Below are positions 46,253-59,560 of a stretch of 64,000 bases of DNA, one piece after another. Origin of the DNA: Cricetomys ansorgei (taxonomy: Eukaryota > Chordata > Mammalia > Rodentia > Nesomyidae). The notes beneath the pieces are model-generated. The model had not been told where the DNA came from. It saw nothing but the letters and a program-made list of their open reading frames with translations, and made no database searches. Where the stretch lies: contig JAMJFZ010001074.1 in assembly GCA_026225945.1 (NCBI GenBank), forward strand, positions 4,405,001-4,469,000, read 5' to 3'. How positions within the stretch are numbered: the first letter of the stretch is position 1; each line of letters opens with the position of its first letter. A program made the position numbers and the translations under genes.

Positions 46253-48944
46253 GTATTGCTTCTAGTCATCGAATAGAAAAGTCTCCTAGCAATATGTTGT
46301 TGTTTAAAAAAAAATAAGATAAAAATCACACAGCCTTTTGAAACCCCATATGCAGCATAATGAATAAAGAAGACATATTCATATCTTAATAATATCACTA
46401 ATTCTTGTTTATTTACTGTTCTTTGAAAGAAGAGAGAAAATATGACCTTCTGATTTACAAAGTTAAGTCGATGTTGGTTATTGCCATCTTTTGAAGTTAC
46501 TGAATCAGAATTGATTAGACTTCATTTATGGAGAATTTTCATTCTACTTAATGTCCCAATTAATTTCCCCTGTCCCTTTAGTATTTCTTCAGTTCCCTTA
46601 TACAACTTGAGTCTCTGTTTGTAAGATGGCAGATTGTACACTGAGCCTAAGATATCAATTGTCCACCTGCAGTATGCAAACCTTGCATTTCTCTAAATAA
46701 GAAAAGAATTTCATTAAATACAAGAAATAACTTTGTTTTGCTTTGGTGTTTAATAAGTCAGATCACATATATAAATGGGGATACAGCTCCCTAAAACCAT
46801 AGTATGAGTTTTCTCTACAAATAATATTATTACCTGAAATATAGGTATAGGAAAGACTCATGGCCAAAATCTAGGTCAGAACTCCTGTCATTGTTGTGCC
46901 TCCTTCTTTTTCCCCTTTGACTGAACTGTGAGGCTATCCAGAATTCTACCCTAAACTTCAGTACTAATTTTAAATGCCATACAATCCACATGCAAGGATT
47001 ATGTATTCTGTAAGCATCAGAGAAGACCATTTAAAATTGAAACTCAAGATTTTATGGTTTCTGGATAAACACAGATTACAAATTGGCTCTCCTTAGTAGT
47101 ATCATTGGCAATCACAGACTTAGGTTAATAACAAACTTGTCGAGAGTTTATGTGAATACTTGACTCTTACAAAGCTTTTGTTCTTATTAGCATCATCTCT
47201 TCCTTCTCTAAAAATCACACCCTGTGTAGCCAGTCTTATCGCATTTTAAGCTATTTTACATTTAAAAGACTAATATGCTCTATACATTTTTCACAAATAT
47301 TCATAGTGCTAACTATGTATTAAAATTTCTATAGCTGCTACATTACTCCCCAAACCACAAAAATAACAAAGTTGCTTTTACTGTGAAAATTACACCTTTA
47401 ACAAGCACTCTAACTCCTTCCCTAGAGAAAACTTATCAATTGCACCTTTTAACAGAGTTTCTTCTGAGTTTTCTTCTTTGCATTTGTGTAGTAATTCTGA
47501 AGAAACACTTTCAATCAATCAAACAGCAAGCTTGCAAACCTACTTCATAGTTTTCTACCTTATCTTGACATTTTAAGTTTCTGATATTCTAACTATATTT
47601 TTTTTGTAAATCTGACCTTTTCCACCTAAATATCATATTTTTGCTTTGCATTTTGATAACTCACTAACATTCTTAAATGAATATTTTGTGCTTTCGACTT
47701 GAAAGTCTACAGAGCAAACAGTGACTTCAAGTTCCATTTTTTAATTTAAATTATTTTCATGGCTTTAAGCAGAGTTTAACCTTTGCAACTGACTGGATAC
47801 AATTTTGATTAACACATCTACTGTGTAGATTCATGATTCAGTGGCGATGAACCTTCCACATTTCCTAGTAACTGTAGTAAGCAAACTTTTTCCATGAGCT
47901 AGTTGAAAAAACATAAACATAATTCCAGTTCATGTCCTTTTTTTTCATTCAACATGAAAGCGTTATTATTGATCTCTTGAAACAATAGACAAATATCCAA
48001 AGGAAGGTATAGAAAAGAAAATAGACCATTTTATTATACAGCCAAATGTTACAAAGTAGTATATGTATTTATCAGCATAAATATAACATGTGAATATTTT
48101 AGAGTAGCAAGAGAAATTGTACATACTTGTTTTATCAGAAAAAAACATAAATCATTTATTATAATATTACTTTGGACATGAGATAGAACCTTGACATGCG
48201 TTGCTTCAAAACATAAAGGACATAACTTCAATTATAGTGTTATATAGTAAACAGTGTGTTTCCCAGCCATTCTCAAAATAAGAGTAAATTACATTGTTTA
48301 TAAAAAAAGTTCTATGTACAAAAACAAAAACTTAGGATTTGTATTAGTTCAGATAAATGCGTACTTACCTCCTAATTGGTACAACCAGCCTGAGGTTTCT
48401 CAGCTTACCATCAGTTTTCCCATTGATTTTCATCTAAAACATAGGAACAAACTTCTTTGGAAATCCACAAAATTCTATGAGTGCCCACTGTAACTCTAAA
48501 GCAAACTTCAGTGAAAGCTGTGAGATAACAGAAATAAAATACAACTCAGCAAAGAAATGCTTGAACTAGATAGGAGCCATAAATTTTCCCAGAGACTCTG
48601 TGATGACTATAGGGCGAAACTCTGACTTCTGACTTGTCCATTCTCCTTCTGTCAGTGGACAAAGGCCAGTTTATCTTCCTCAGTTTAGGTGGTTTTCACC
48701 TGAATGTCCCTTCCATCTACTGTGAAAGTGATACAGATAAATGTTATTTTTTACCTTGAGGTTCTTGATCCAATTCTTAATAAACTATGGAAATGCAAAC
48801 AGTATACAATCAAAATAAGTTTGCATTGTTATGCTGAGAAAGTTGTTTCCATTTCTCTACTACTTGTAATTTGACTTCCATACAATTATCAAGATTTTAT
48901 TAGCTATTTTCTTAAGGAGCAAATGAATCGCATGCAATACTGTG
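46253..48944. other. Anonymous AT-rich stretch
   Basis: I recognise no repeat in these 2.7 kb. The longest frames are 79 and 66 codons (48,254-48,493 + and 46,830-47,030 -), both without recognisable domains. It is one of the larger single-copy-looking parts of the window. Confidence 0.55.
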
Positions 48945-49260
48945 TGCTTTTTATAACAGTTTTTATTTTTTGTAAATACAATAATTGTATCACTTCCCCT
49001 TCCTTTTCCCAGCCGCTCGTATGTATCCCTTCATATGTATCCATATGTATCCCTTTCGCAAAGCAAAGCATCCTTTTTCTTTGACTTATATACAAAATAT
49101 TTTTCTCAGTCCGTATAATGAGACTTATGTGTATAGGATTTCAGGAATGACAATTTGGTATTGGAAATCCAGTTGTGGTGTTCTTTCCTGGGGAAGACAA
49201 TTATTTTCACTTCAGCATTCTCCAGTTGTGTGTAGTATTATCTAGGGTTGAGTCTCTGAG
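48945..49260 (-). mobile_element. LINE-1 (Lx-type) 3' end, antisense
   Basis: After a T-rich start come CACTTCCCCTTCCTTTTCCC, CAGTCCGTATAATGAGACTT, CAATTTGGTATTGGAAATCC and GGGGAAGACAATTATTTTC. The last part reads CATTCTCCAGTTGTGTGTAG, as in Lx 3'UTRs. The 86-codon + frame (48,985-49,245) lies inside this element. Confidence 0.75.
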
Positions 49261-49448
49261 ACTATTCTTCCTTCCTTTTAACAAAAATAAAATCATCATT
49301 AATGGTTTTGGTTAATTTTAAGCGATTTTTTTTAAAGGACTGATGCGAGCATTAAAATACTCTTTTTTTGCCCCTGCCTCTTATGGAAAAGACGGACAGC
49401 TGATGATGAAATTCATTCTCATTGCTTTCACCTTCCCATATTTAGGAA

Positions 49449-49540
49449 TATGTAGACCAGGCTGGCCTTGAACCCATAGAGATCCTTCTGCCCCTATCTG
49501 AGTGTTTGGACAAAAGACATTCACCACTGCACTTGGCTTC
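49449..49540 (-). mobile_element. B1 SINE fragment, antisense
   Basis: TATGTAGACCAGGCTGGCC, TTGAACCCATAGAGATCC and CACCACTGCACTTGGCTTC match the 5' two-thirds of B1 reversed. The 3' part and tail are missing. Confidence 0.75.
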
Positions 49541-51383
49541 AATCTATTTTTAAAGCATACCATGGATGCACAACTTTTCTTAGAACTGAAAATAGTGCGC
49601 TAGATGCAAGTTTGAGACCTCATCTAATTTTGTAAAAGAGAGAGAGAAACCCTCAAATGTTTGATTATTTCCTTGAAAAATCAGATGTTTGCTGAGACTC
49701 ATTGCATATTCAATTTCCAACATTCTTAGCAGACAGATGGCCACTTATAAGATGTGCATCCGGTATGTGTCTAAACCTGAGAGAGAATCATTAGTACAAG
49801 AAAGACATGTTGTATATACTCCCAAAGCCTTCAACAGTATCTCTCTTTCAATATTGCACCCTGGAGTGCCTCTTAATGAGTGTAGATGCTAGTCATTTGA
49901 GCTAAGCCACATATAGTGAAAATTATCCTAGGTTTTTGATTTGATCATTCTAGTTCATATATGCTGTACTATTTTCTTCACTCTCATTCATTTTCCAAAT
50001 ATAAGGGAACTACTATCCCCATTTTGGGGGCTTGGACTCTAACTATACTATATAATATTACTGTGTTTTCTGGATCACAGTCATGCATGAAGGGACATCA
50101 TCTAAATTACTACATTAATTTTGAAAAAATAATCATATCTTCTTATTAGTATTTGTTTTAGTTTTGTTATATAAAATATGATTGAGCAACAATAGATTGC
50201 TTTATACTTTTATCCTTTTCTCTAGAAAACTGATATCAGAATTCATATATGGGCTGTTGTTTCTCACCAGGGTGAAACAAATGCATGCAGCAAGGTACTA
50301 TGGTATACTTTATGCCCTGTTTGTCCAGAGTAAATGAAACAAAAGGTTGAGAGGATTTAAAACTTCATGATAGATTATCACTTCACGTGATTTGTCAACT
50401 TCTGTGCATCTTCCCAAAGCCAGGCAGTGTGTGTTCAGATAGGAAACTGAAGGTTACCTGTAAAATAGGATTAGTAAGGTAGCAGGAGGTACAGATCAAA
50501 GATAGGGCCTGTGGTAATGAAATGTGCAATTTTTAGGGACAGTTTTGATCATTCCTTTTTCACTTGAGGTACTTTGTGCCATTTTGCAATAACTAGTGGT
50601 TTTATGACTCTTGCTACACTGCTTCCACGTCTGTAAAGAATCATTTAAAATGACCACAATATCTTCCTCTCTTCAAGCTGCCACTTGCTCATGTATAAGT
50701 GTCTGCTTAAGCTCAATATTATAAGCATATATTTATAAAAATATTGAATATAAGCAGATAAATGTAATATCGGTCATTTTTGAGATATCTCAGGCTCTAT
50801 TTATTTGTAAATTCATTATCAGATTTCCTTTTTTACCTTTTCAACATATTTATCTCAGCACTGTTTCCTCCGAGATGGTATGAAGTGTTTTCATGAGGGC
50901 TTAGGTACGTTGCTGATTCTAGAAAAGCAAATTCAAATATGGTAAAATTATTCAAAAGCCTTCTTAGGGAAAGATCCTGTAGGAACAAACTAAGTGAGCA
51001 GGATGGGGATTTGGATGAGAAACCCATCAGACCACAGAGGAGACAAAGGAGTGCTGACTTGTGGACATAGAGGGAAGGGAACAATTTATTTTTATAGACA
51101 AATATACTACAGTGTAGTTCTACAGTGTTCTGCAAGGCTAAACCCCAAGTCAATATCGCTGGTAAGAGCAGTCCTGCATTTTACAGTCTTGTGTCTACTA
51201 TAGAACCCTTTTCCAGCTCCTGCAGCAGCATGGAGAAAATAGGATAATTCCAAATGTATGCATGGTCTTCTAATCAAGCAACCATGGTGTTCAGCTGGTT
51301 CTGACCACATACAATTCTGAGTCGTAAGATATACTTTTCCTTCTTCTGTGTTCTATTTACTTCTTTGGATTCTGGCTAAACTT

Positions 51384-51384
<1 letters not shown>
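49541..51384. other. Anonymous stretch
   Basis: No named repeat. Two frames overlap on opposite strands at 50,833-51,310 (106 and 67 codons on -, 69 on +). They have no signal, motif or splice context that would support an exon. Confidence 0.5.

Positions 51385-51426
<42 letters not shown>
51385..51426. repeat. (TG)n microsatellite
   Basis: About 20 uninterrupted TG units. It produces a CVCVCV run in the 88-codon + frame at 51,348-51,614, which is therefore rejected as coding. Confidence 0.95.
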
Positions 51427-51428
<2 letters not shown>

Positions 51429-54400
51429 CATATATGGGTTTCATTATATTTCTTTAAAGCACCCCAACTTCTTGCCATGAGGCTTCCCACTGCCATATGG
51501 CGGAGTCTATGTGAACAACTCAAAAGCGCAATTGTTCCTTCTCGCTTGCATTTTCCACCTCTGAATAGCTACTGTGATTTAAAGCATTATCTTCCTTGGG
51601 AGTTTTTCCATTAAATTCTAATAACTTTGTCCCAAAGCTAAAAGCAAAACAGAACAGTAAAAGCAAAGAACCTTTAAGTTTAATTTACAAGATTAAAATT
51701 AGAGTTTAGTGAATTAATAAAAAATAAATGCTTAAAGGATTTTTCTCCATGTTGTAAACTACTTTAAATGCAGAATTTCCTTAATTAAACATAGTATATG
51801 ACATGTAGCCAATGAGCAAATGGTTGTAATGATATTCAGAAAATGTAGCACAATATCACTGGCAAATATGAGAGGAAGTTAAAAATGCTATATTACATGA
51901 GCACTTTAATGGGTGATATAAAGAACACCGTGTGTGTGTGTGTGTGTCTACTGCACACATGGATATGTGTGTGTGTGTGTGTTCAAGCATATACATTTAA
52001 CAATAGAGTTATTTTTCTACTTGCTTTTCCTTTTCAAAATATTCACAAACATTGGCAATTTGTATATATAGATTTCCTTTCAGACATTGTCCCAGGAATG
52101 AAGTACAACATAGTATTCATAGCAACTGATGATCTTTTCAGTGTTTATTGTTCAATGACAAGAACTGTCATCATAAATCATTAGTCTGTAAAAGAAAGTA
52201 AACATCAATAAAGAATACCCTATAAAATCATGACAATCTTATTCCTTAGGTTTTTTTCTTTCCTTATGAATAATGAGTCTTGAGTTCTTTTTGGAGCAGG
52301 AGCTGTAAAGATGGTTACATGGTGAACTGAGCCTTTTTGGTTTTTCCAAATAAGCTTGACCTTTAGCTCAGCATCACACTAACTGCATTTAACCCTACAT
52401 TTCTTCATCAGCTTCTAAGCCATTCCAATTATGGAAGCAGGTGAGATGCCTATACTTTCACATACACAACTCAGGGATTAGTAAATTGACAGTGACACTT
52501 AAAACAAAACCTGTGTAATTTAAGTAACTAACAGAATTACTAAGAAAGGCAGTGGTATGGGGGGGAAAAGTTAATATATAGATTTTCTTTATCTTCTCTA
52601 CTAACAGTTCTTGACAATCTTTAAGAGAAATCAGGTGAATGTTCATGTGGAAATATGTTAGTTCAATAAAGGCCATTATCCAACTTAATTACAGTTAATC
52701 ATAATAATTCTTCAGATTTATCAAGATTTGGATAGGTACAGACATGCCATAAACAGTTTTTATGATTTTCTTGGCTCAGTTAAAAATGTTCTATTACTTT
52801 TGTCCATTTTGTAGCAGTAAAGAGCCTAAAAGAGACACACATCCAATTTGTTACCTGAGACCCTCTTAGCAGAGGGGGAAAAGGAGTGGAGACAAAACCT
52901 GTCTACGGAGCCCAGATGCCCAACCGCTTCCTTCAATATCACAGATTTTGAGGGCTAGAGACTGACCTCTTCTGCAAAGCTTGTCGGTGAATGAAATTGT
53001 GCAAGCACTTTCTGAACCACTAGCTTTTCAATAATTTTTTAAGGCTGGGTGCGTCTTAAACCACATTAAAGAGATAAGTGAAATAATTATCCCTTTAATG
53101 AGGTCTTTCCCTTTTCTTTCCTAGATGTCCTACCCTAAGGGAGTCACTGTACTTAACAAGCCCATAGCTTCACAACCTCATAACTCAGCCTGGTTTTCTA
53201 GATTACTCAGAAAAACAGAACATTCCCCTGTCTTCCTTCCAGCTCTGTACTAAGGATGCTTTCCTTAACACTTTGGGTTTGTTTGGTTTTTTAACACTTT
53301 CTCTACTGCCCTTCTCCCTGCCACCATGTAACTGATCTGTATGATGGTTTAAATGAAGTTGCTTGACTCCTCCCTACTCCTTCTCTTCTCCATTCTCCTC
53401 CTCTGGGAATATGCTAACATTTATAACTCACCTGCTTTGGAGTTTTTCTTAAAAATTCTATTAAAATTGTCCTCAGTCTTACAGAAAAAAAGTAGACATT
53501 TTTAAGAGGAATACCCGAATCTGGTAAATGACTTATAAGTTAGATTTATAGCTACTTTTAAAATTTGAAGGTGTAAGACTTTGGAAACACTTGTCTTCAA
53601 GCAAAGAGCCCATTCTACTGCTTCTCCCCTGTTCTGCATAATTCCTTCTTCTTTTTCATCTTTCCTCTAATTCGTGGCAATCTCCTTTCTCCCAGGTTCA
53701 GCTTCTTCCCCTCCCTGCCTTTGACACATATTCACTAGTCTTGCTATCACTCCTTACCATGCTATAGAATTCAGCTCACACTTGCTGGAATAGGAGTAGA
53801 GAGACTGAAACAGATGAAAGAGGGAGAAGAGAAGTTCGTTTCTATTTTGTATAACTAGATCTTCCACACTATCAATTTAGAATTGGAAAATGGAGTGAAA
53901 GTAAAAAGGACTTGTACTTCCCTGTTTTCTTATTATCAATCAATATACCTCTTGATCCATCTTCTCTGATTACAGCCCAGGATAACCCTCAGCAGCAACC
54001 ACAAGGAGAATGGCAACAGAAGAAAATATTTAAACATTAACAATATTTCAGGCTTATTATTTAAAAAAAAACAGATTTTTTTAAAAATAATCAATGCTCC
54101 TTAACGTTCCAGGTTTCATGCTTTGTTATCTAATATTTCCTTAATATACTTGTTTTAAATATGTTTTCTATTACCAAATAGGATGTTGTCATCCTAACTT
54201 GCCTGGGCCCAAATTGGCATTAAATAAATATACATTCTCCGATCTACAGGGCAAATAAATAAAAAATTGAATATAATTTACAAGTGAATAGATCACATGT
54301 GTGAGGATAGAGATAGCAAGTTAGAGACAAAGAGAAGATTGGTTATATTCTTCATTATCAACTGCAAACCTACCTCTACTAGGAAATCAGGATTTGCAGA

Positions 54401-55326
54401 TACCTTGTTTATACATGCCCTCATCTTTGTTTTATAAAATAAATAAATATTAAAATAGGAAAGCTATTGAAAAATATTTCAGAATGTCAGAGAAGAAATC
54501 TATGGTTAGCTTTTATTTGATAATGAAACATGAATTTGTTTTAGATGTGATAAATTTCATCTATTAGAAATCCCTTCCCCTTTGGTTGGAAGAATCCCAT
54601 TATTGGTATCATTATTTGAGCAGTGATTTCATTTAGCAGAGAATGTAGCCTTTTTGCTCAAAAATTTCCACATACTAATATATTTGGCAAGGAATAAGAA
54701 CAGGGTACAACTGAAGGCTTGTTCTCAAGCATGCTACTTCTGAATGCCAGATTATTTCTCTGAGTGAACTTTTTCCCTGTAAGCCTTGGTTCTCATAGAA
54801 ACAACCTAGCTGAAGTGGATTAAAAGAGAAGTGTTTATAAAGAGTCTGTACTACTGGAACTGGGCAGAATTATCTCCTAGCTACTCACTTATATTCTCAG
54901 GTAGAAAATTTGACATTCTGGTCATTAAAGAATTTATCAGGTCATTAATGAATGTATGCATTTTCAATGTTCACTTTTATTAAACTGTACATCTTAAAGA
55001 AAACATTAGAATATTAAATTTATTAAAACATTATAAATGCCGTATAATATAAATCCAAAATTGCAAAAATATTAAAAGAACAAAGAATGACAATTGGAAT
55101 AAATGCTGACAGCAAAGTAGAAAATGGACACTTTCTGGTGAAAAAGGTGATCTATTTCAATAATAGGGAATTAAACAGTCCTACAGAAACAAATCACAAT
55201 TCAAGAAAAAAAATAGGCAACAGGGACAAAAATACAGTAATCTGTGAAGACATCTATTTATTACTGAAGACTTGTGAATTAATTTACAAAAATGATACAA
55301 TCGTAGAAGTTAGGTGACCTGGTTGG
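51427..55326. other. Largest single-copy-looking stretch
   Basis: Apart from short TG runs at 51,928-51,947 and 51,966-51,982, no repeat was recognised in 3.9 kb. The part at 52,790-53,430 is less AT-rich than the flanks and contains CpG-bearing words (CTACGGAGCCC, CAACCGCTTCC, GTGCGTC). A C/T-rich segment lies at 53,590-53,720. The 76-codon + frame at 55,087-55,317 has no known domain. No exon can be supported. Confidence 0.5.
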
Positions 55327-55362
55327 ATTTTTTTTTTTTGGTTTTTTTTTTTTTTTTTTTTT
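55327..55362. repeat. Poly(T) tract
   Basis: Eleven T, two G, then about 21 T. It precedes the rodent repeat that follows and may reflect a poly(A)-tailed retrotransposition in reverse or slippage. Confidence 0.9.
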
Positions 55363-55740
55363 ATGTTGGCAAAAGCCACAGTTATCTGGGAAGAGCCACT
55401 TCAGTTGAAAAGTGCCTCCATTAGATTGGTCTGTAGGCAAGTTTGTTGAGCATTTTATTGATGTGGGAAGGCTCAGACCACTCAATGTAAAACCAACCCT
55501 AGAAGAGTGGTCCTGCATTTTATAAGAAACAGCTAGACCAAGCCACAGTGGAAAGCTCATGGCAGCATTGGCTTTGCTTCAGTATCTTCCTGCAGATGAC
55601 TACCTTGAGGTTTGCTCTGATTTCTCTCTCTGATACGGTGTGATGTGAGAGTTATAAGGTGAAATAAACCCTTGTTTCCCTAAGTTGCTTTTGGTCATGG
55701 TGTTTCATCATAGCAATAGAAACCCTAACTAAAGCATCAT
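55363..55740 (+). mobile_element. High-copy rodent interspersed repeat
   Basis: Landmarks in order: TTATCTGGGAAGAGCCAC, GTGCCTCCATTAGATTGGTC, CTGTAGGCAAGTTTG and TGGTCCTGCATTTTATAAG. Then come AAACCCTTGTTTCCCTAAG and TTGCTTTTGGTCATGGTGTT. It ends in CATCATAGCAATAGAAACCC and TAACTAAAGC. The same family is present in reverse at 1-215, and a 55-bp fragment lies at 31,125. I recognise the family as very common in rodents but leave the name open. The 93-codon - strand frame across it is not a gene. Confidence 0.7.
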
Positions 55741-56429
55741 GTCACACCATTATTAGAGAATATTAGGAACAGTGACCAGTGGCATGCTGGAAGCAGCTTT
55801 CTCATGCTACAAGGGCAGAATGTATTCATTTTCATGTACTTGTGAACTCATTAACATCTTCTTCACTGTAGCTTATGTATATCCCATGTTACCTGAGAAT
55901 GTAATTGATGTCAGTCAATCACAAGAGAGGTTTAGTTATGGCCCTACAACTAAATATTAATGTGTACATATTAACTCAGTTGTTTCTATTTTATAAATTA
56001 TAATTTAAACACAGTTAGGCATCTACAAATATGAGCATCAGAACATATTTATGAGAGTTCACTTCCCCAAAGGGGGCAAAAAACATGCTAAATGTCTGAG
56101 TAACAGAAACACATGCCAAAAATTACGTACATAATGGGAAATTTGTAATTATTCAAAACCAAAAAGAAGATGATACATAATATACATATATACATAATAT
56201 TCTATGACATTTATTTTGGGTTAGCTAAATTCAATAGGAATAGCATTATTTGGGGACTTCTAATATATATGAAAAATATGTATACATTATTTGCCTCTAA
56301 AGAGTGGACCCACATGTAAAGAGAAAGACAGATCTCTATCTCTATGTGTATCATTTTCAGTGCGTGTCTCAGTCTTTTGTCCTGTGGTTACTCCATTCAA
56401 ATCCCATTCATATAATTAAGTATATTAGA
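55741..56429. other. Anonymous AT-rich stretch
   Basis: No recognisable element, with ATATACATA-type low complexity at about 56,178-56,205. Confidence 0.5.
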
Positions 56430-58424
56430 AAACTTTAAATGCAGTGGGTTTCCATATTGATTTTTCAAATGGCCTTTAGTGTTAACTGTGTACCCCGTTT
56501 TCTCTACATTAATCTTTATCTCTATCCTTCTAATTTACTCCTCATTTTTTAGATTCCCCTGTCTCTCTATAACAATGTAGCTTATATCTTCTACATTGGT
56601 AGATCATCTCCTCCCACACTTTTCAGTTACTGGGGAATATACATCTGTGATTATTCAGATTGTAGTACAGAAATAAGAAATGTAAAACTAATATCAACAT
56701 ATATGAGAAAATATATTTGTCTCTTGGAGTCTAGATCATCTCACTTTTTTAAACTCCCTCTTTTTACCTGCAAATGTCATAATTTCATTTTCTTAACAGC
56801 TGAACAATATTCCATTGTGTGAATGTACATCATTTGCATTCATCATATACATACCTCATATAATCATCTGTTAATGGGTATCTAGGCTCTTATAGTTACT
56901 ATAAACACAGCAGCAATGAATATGAAAGAGAAATTATCTCTTAGTGGGATTGAGAGTTTTTGGATATATGTTCAAAATGATGTAGCTAGATCTTGAGGTG
57001 GAAGGAGTCCTGCTTTCCTAAGGGAAACATTTTCAAATACTATTTTCCAAAGTAACTATACAAGTTTGCATTTCTACAGGCAATGAATAAGTTTTCCATT
57101 TCCCTGCATTCTACTTATGATATGGTCATTTGCTTTAGTGGTATTGGTCATTCTGACAGGTATAAGATGAACTCTCAAAAGTTTTTATTTATATTTTTCT
57201 GATGACTAAGAATAGCAAACATTTCTTTAAGTCTTTATCAGCAATTTGTTTTTCATCTTTTGAGAACTCATTGTTTAGTTCTTTACTTTTTTTTATAAAT
57301 GGGTTATCTGTGTTCTTGATGTTCAATTATTTTTGTTCTTTATATATCATAGATACAAACACTCTGTCTGAAGTATTATTAGTTAAGATTGTAGCTGTAG
57401 ATTCAGGGACAAAAATATACATGCAGCCACCCAATTTAACCAGTTCAATTTATTGGACATACTGTCTTTTCTCAGATGTTTAATTTTCACTTCATTCTCA
57501 GTAATTCAAATGAATTACATCTGTGTTTCCAATCTGATTCCATTAATCAGAGGGTCTGTTTTGATTCTACTACCACTCTGTTTTGTTGTTGGTGGTGGTG
57601 TTTGGGGATTTTTGCTGCTGTGCTTGTTGCCTTACTGTAACTATGTAACATAACTTGAAATCTGTGATGGCGATACCTCCAGAAGTTCCTTTTATATTCC
57701 AGTTTATTTTAGCTATCCTGCATGTTTCCTTATGAATTTGAAGATGCATGCTTTGTGGTTTTGTGAAAAATTACGTTGGAATTTTGGTGGGGATTGCATT
57801 GAATCTGTAGATTGCTTTTGGTAGGATGACCATTTTTATATTATTAGTCCTGACAAATCATGAAAAGGAAGATGTTTCCATCTTCTGGTGTCTTCTTCAA
57901 TTTTTTCTTCATCATCTTATTGTGAAGTTTTTACCTATGTCCATTGAAAAATATGTGAATTTACTTGCCTTTATACGTGACTTGGTCTTTTTTACGTGTA
58001 ATTTTAGTATTCATTCTTTCTTATGGTCATTTAATGTTTTGTATTATTATGTGTGGTGGGAATTTTTTTTTCTTGTCCTGTCTATTTGGTGTTCTGTATT
58101 CTTTTTTTTACTTTGTTAGGTACTTCCATCTTTACATTTGGGAATCTTCTTTGATTTTGTTAAAAATAATTTTTGTGTCCTTGATTGGTGGTGTTGGGGA
58201 CAGAAGGATTTCTATTCCTATTATTCACAGACTTTGTATTTGCATAATGTCCCAGTTATCTTGGGTATTTTGTTATCTTTCTTTATTTAGCATTTTCTTT
58301 GACTGAGCCATCCATTTCTATCACCTTGTGTTTAAGACCTAAACATCTATCTCTGTCTTGTAATCTTTTGGCAACAGTTACCTATGAGATTTTTGTTTGA
58401 TCTCTGTAGTTGTATACTGCTGCT

Positions 58425-58735
58425 GGGGCAGCTAAGCAAGAGAGACACTGAGACATTTCATAGGTGGAAGCCCTTCCAGACATCAGCAGAAGGAACCACC
58501 ATCATGGCAAGTGCCTTAATTGCAGTGGAACCACGAGTGTCTCAGCTCAGGTGTTTTATTGATACAGAATTCCTCAGTTGCAGATCATAAGCAATCAAAC
58601 ATCCCCCACAGAAATCCAACACCTGCAAACAATACAGAATGCCAAGTCCTAGGTAAGCCTTTTACCCAACAGTGCATAAAGAATTTTATAATTAAAAACA
58701 AACTTTCACAACAGACATCCCAAATTTTTCTTTTC
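58425..58735 (+). mobile_element. Unassigned insert in the L1 ORF1 region
   Basis: The block begins TGCTGCTGGGGCAGCTAAGC. It continues through CATTTCATAGGTGGAAGCCC, TTCCAGACATCAGCAGAAGG and GTTTTATTGATACAGAATTC to CAGAATGCCAAGTCCTAGG, and ends around CTTTCACAACAGACATCCC. It is richer in GC than the L1 on either side, and L1 ORF1 homology resumes after it. TG and CA termini would fit a small LTR, but target duplications were not found. I do not know the family. Confidence 0.5.
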
Positions 58736-59149
58736 TAGTTTTATTTAAGTTTTGGATTCCTTTAGTGATTTTATTTCTATTTTCATGTTTTGAAATGATT
58801 TCATCATTTAATTCACGTTTGTGTTTTCACTAAAGCATTTATTTATGCCTCTCTGACATCCTTGAACATATTCATAATTTTTTTGAAGTCTTTTTCCTTT
58901 GCTTTAGCTAAATGCATTTCTCAGAGCCTACTGCAATAGCTTTGTTGTCCTCAGAAGGAGGCACATTGTCTTGGCTATTCATGTATTTGCTTTCGTGCTG
59001 GGATCTAGCCTCTGAATTTATGATGTCTGAAGTAATTGTACTTGTGTAATCAATGTCTTATATTTATTAAGTAGCTGTTTTATTCTGTTGTTGTTATTTC
59101 CAACTCTGGATCCTAGACCTGTGTAGTGATTATGGGGTCACTGGTAGAT

Positions 59150-59560
59150 ATGTTCCTGAAGATCAGCAGGTGATTCAAATGAATGTAGAGGAGTGAGGAA
59201 GAAAATCTGAAAGAGTCAGGGAGAGATAAGGGGGCCAGAATCTCCACCAAGAAGTTGACTTCCAAAAATATGGAGGTGAGTTTGGAGGAGGGGTTACTGA
59301 GCATAAGTTTGGAGAGACTGGAATGTCAGAAAGTGGAATACTAGCCACTGGATGTCCCTAATAGAAAATGTTTCTGTTTCTGGTATTTAGTATGTGAAGA
59401 TAGAAATGCAGGCTAATAAGAGGGGCAGAAAATAGCTCAGGGGATCTTGGGTCTGCACCAAGAGGCAGAGTCTTCTGGCAATGGAGGTGGAGTGAGAGCA
59501 GAGGTTCCTTCTGGCACTGCAGCAAGTACAAGAATAAGTCTGAAGAGTCAAATTAAATTC
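59150..59560 (-). repeat. Diverged tandem monomers of an L1 5'UTR
   Basis: Two purine-rich blocks share the same layout: CACCAAGAAGTTGACTTCC with ATGGAGGTGAGTTTGG (59,240-59,290), and CACCAAGAGGCAGAGTCTTC with ATGGAGGTGGAGTGAG (59,456-59,495). Spacing is about 210 bp. Rodent L1 promoters consist of such tandem monomers. The similarity is visible but weak. Confidence 0.5.

Noticed and set aside
50833..51153. 106-codon frame on the minus strand
   Set aside because: Not in a recognised repeat, but no domain, no splice context and overlapping frames on both strands. Chance is the simplest explanation.
51348..51614. Frame with CVCVCV repeat
   Set aside because: Translation of a (TG)n microsatellite.
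57202..58306. Several + strand frames of 66-113 codons rich in Phe, Leu and Tyr
   Set aside because: They are reverse-strand shadows of an antisense L1 (ORF2 end and ORF1).
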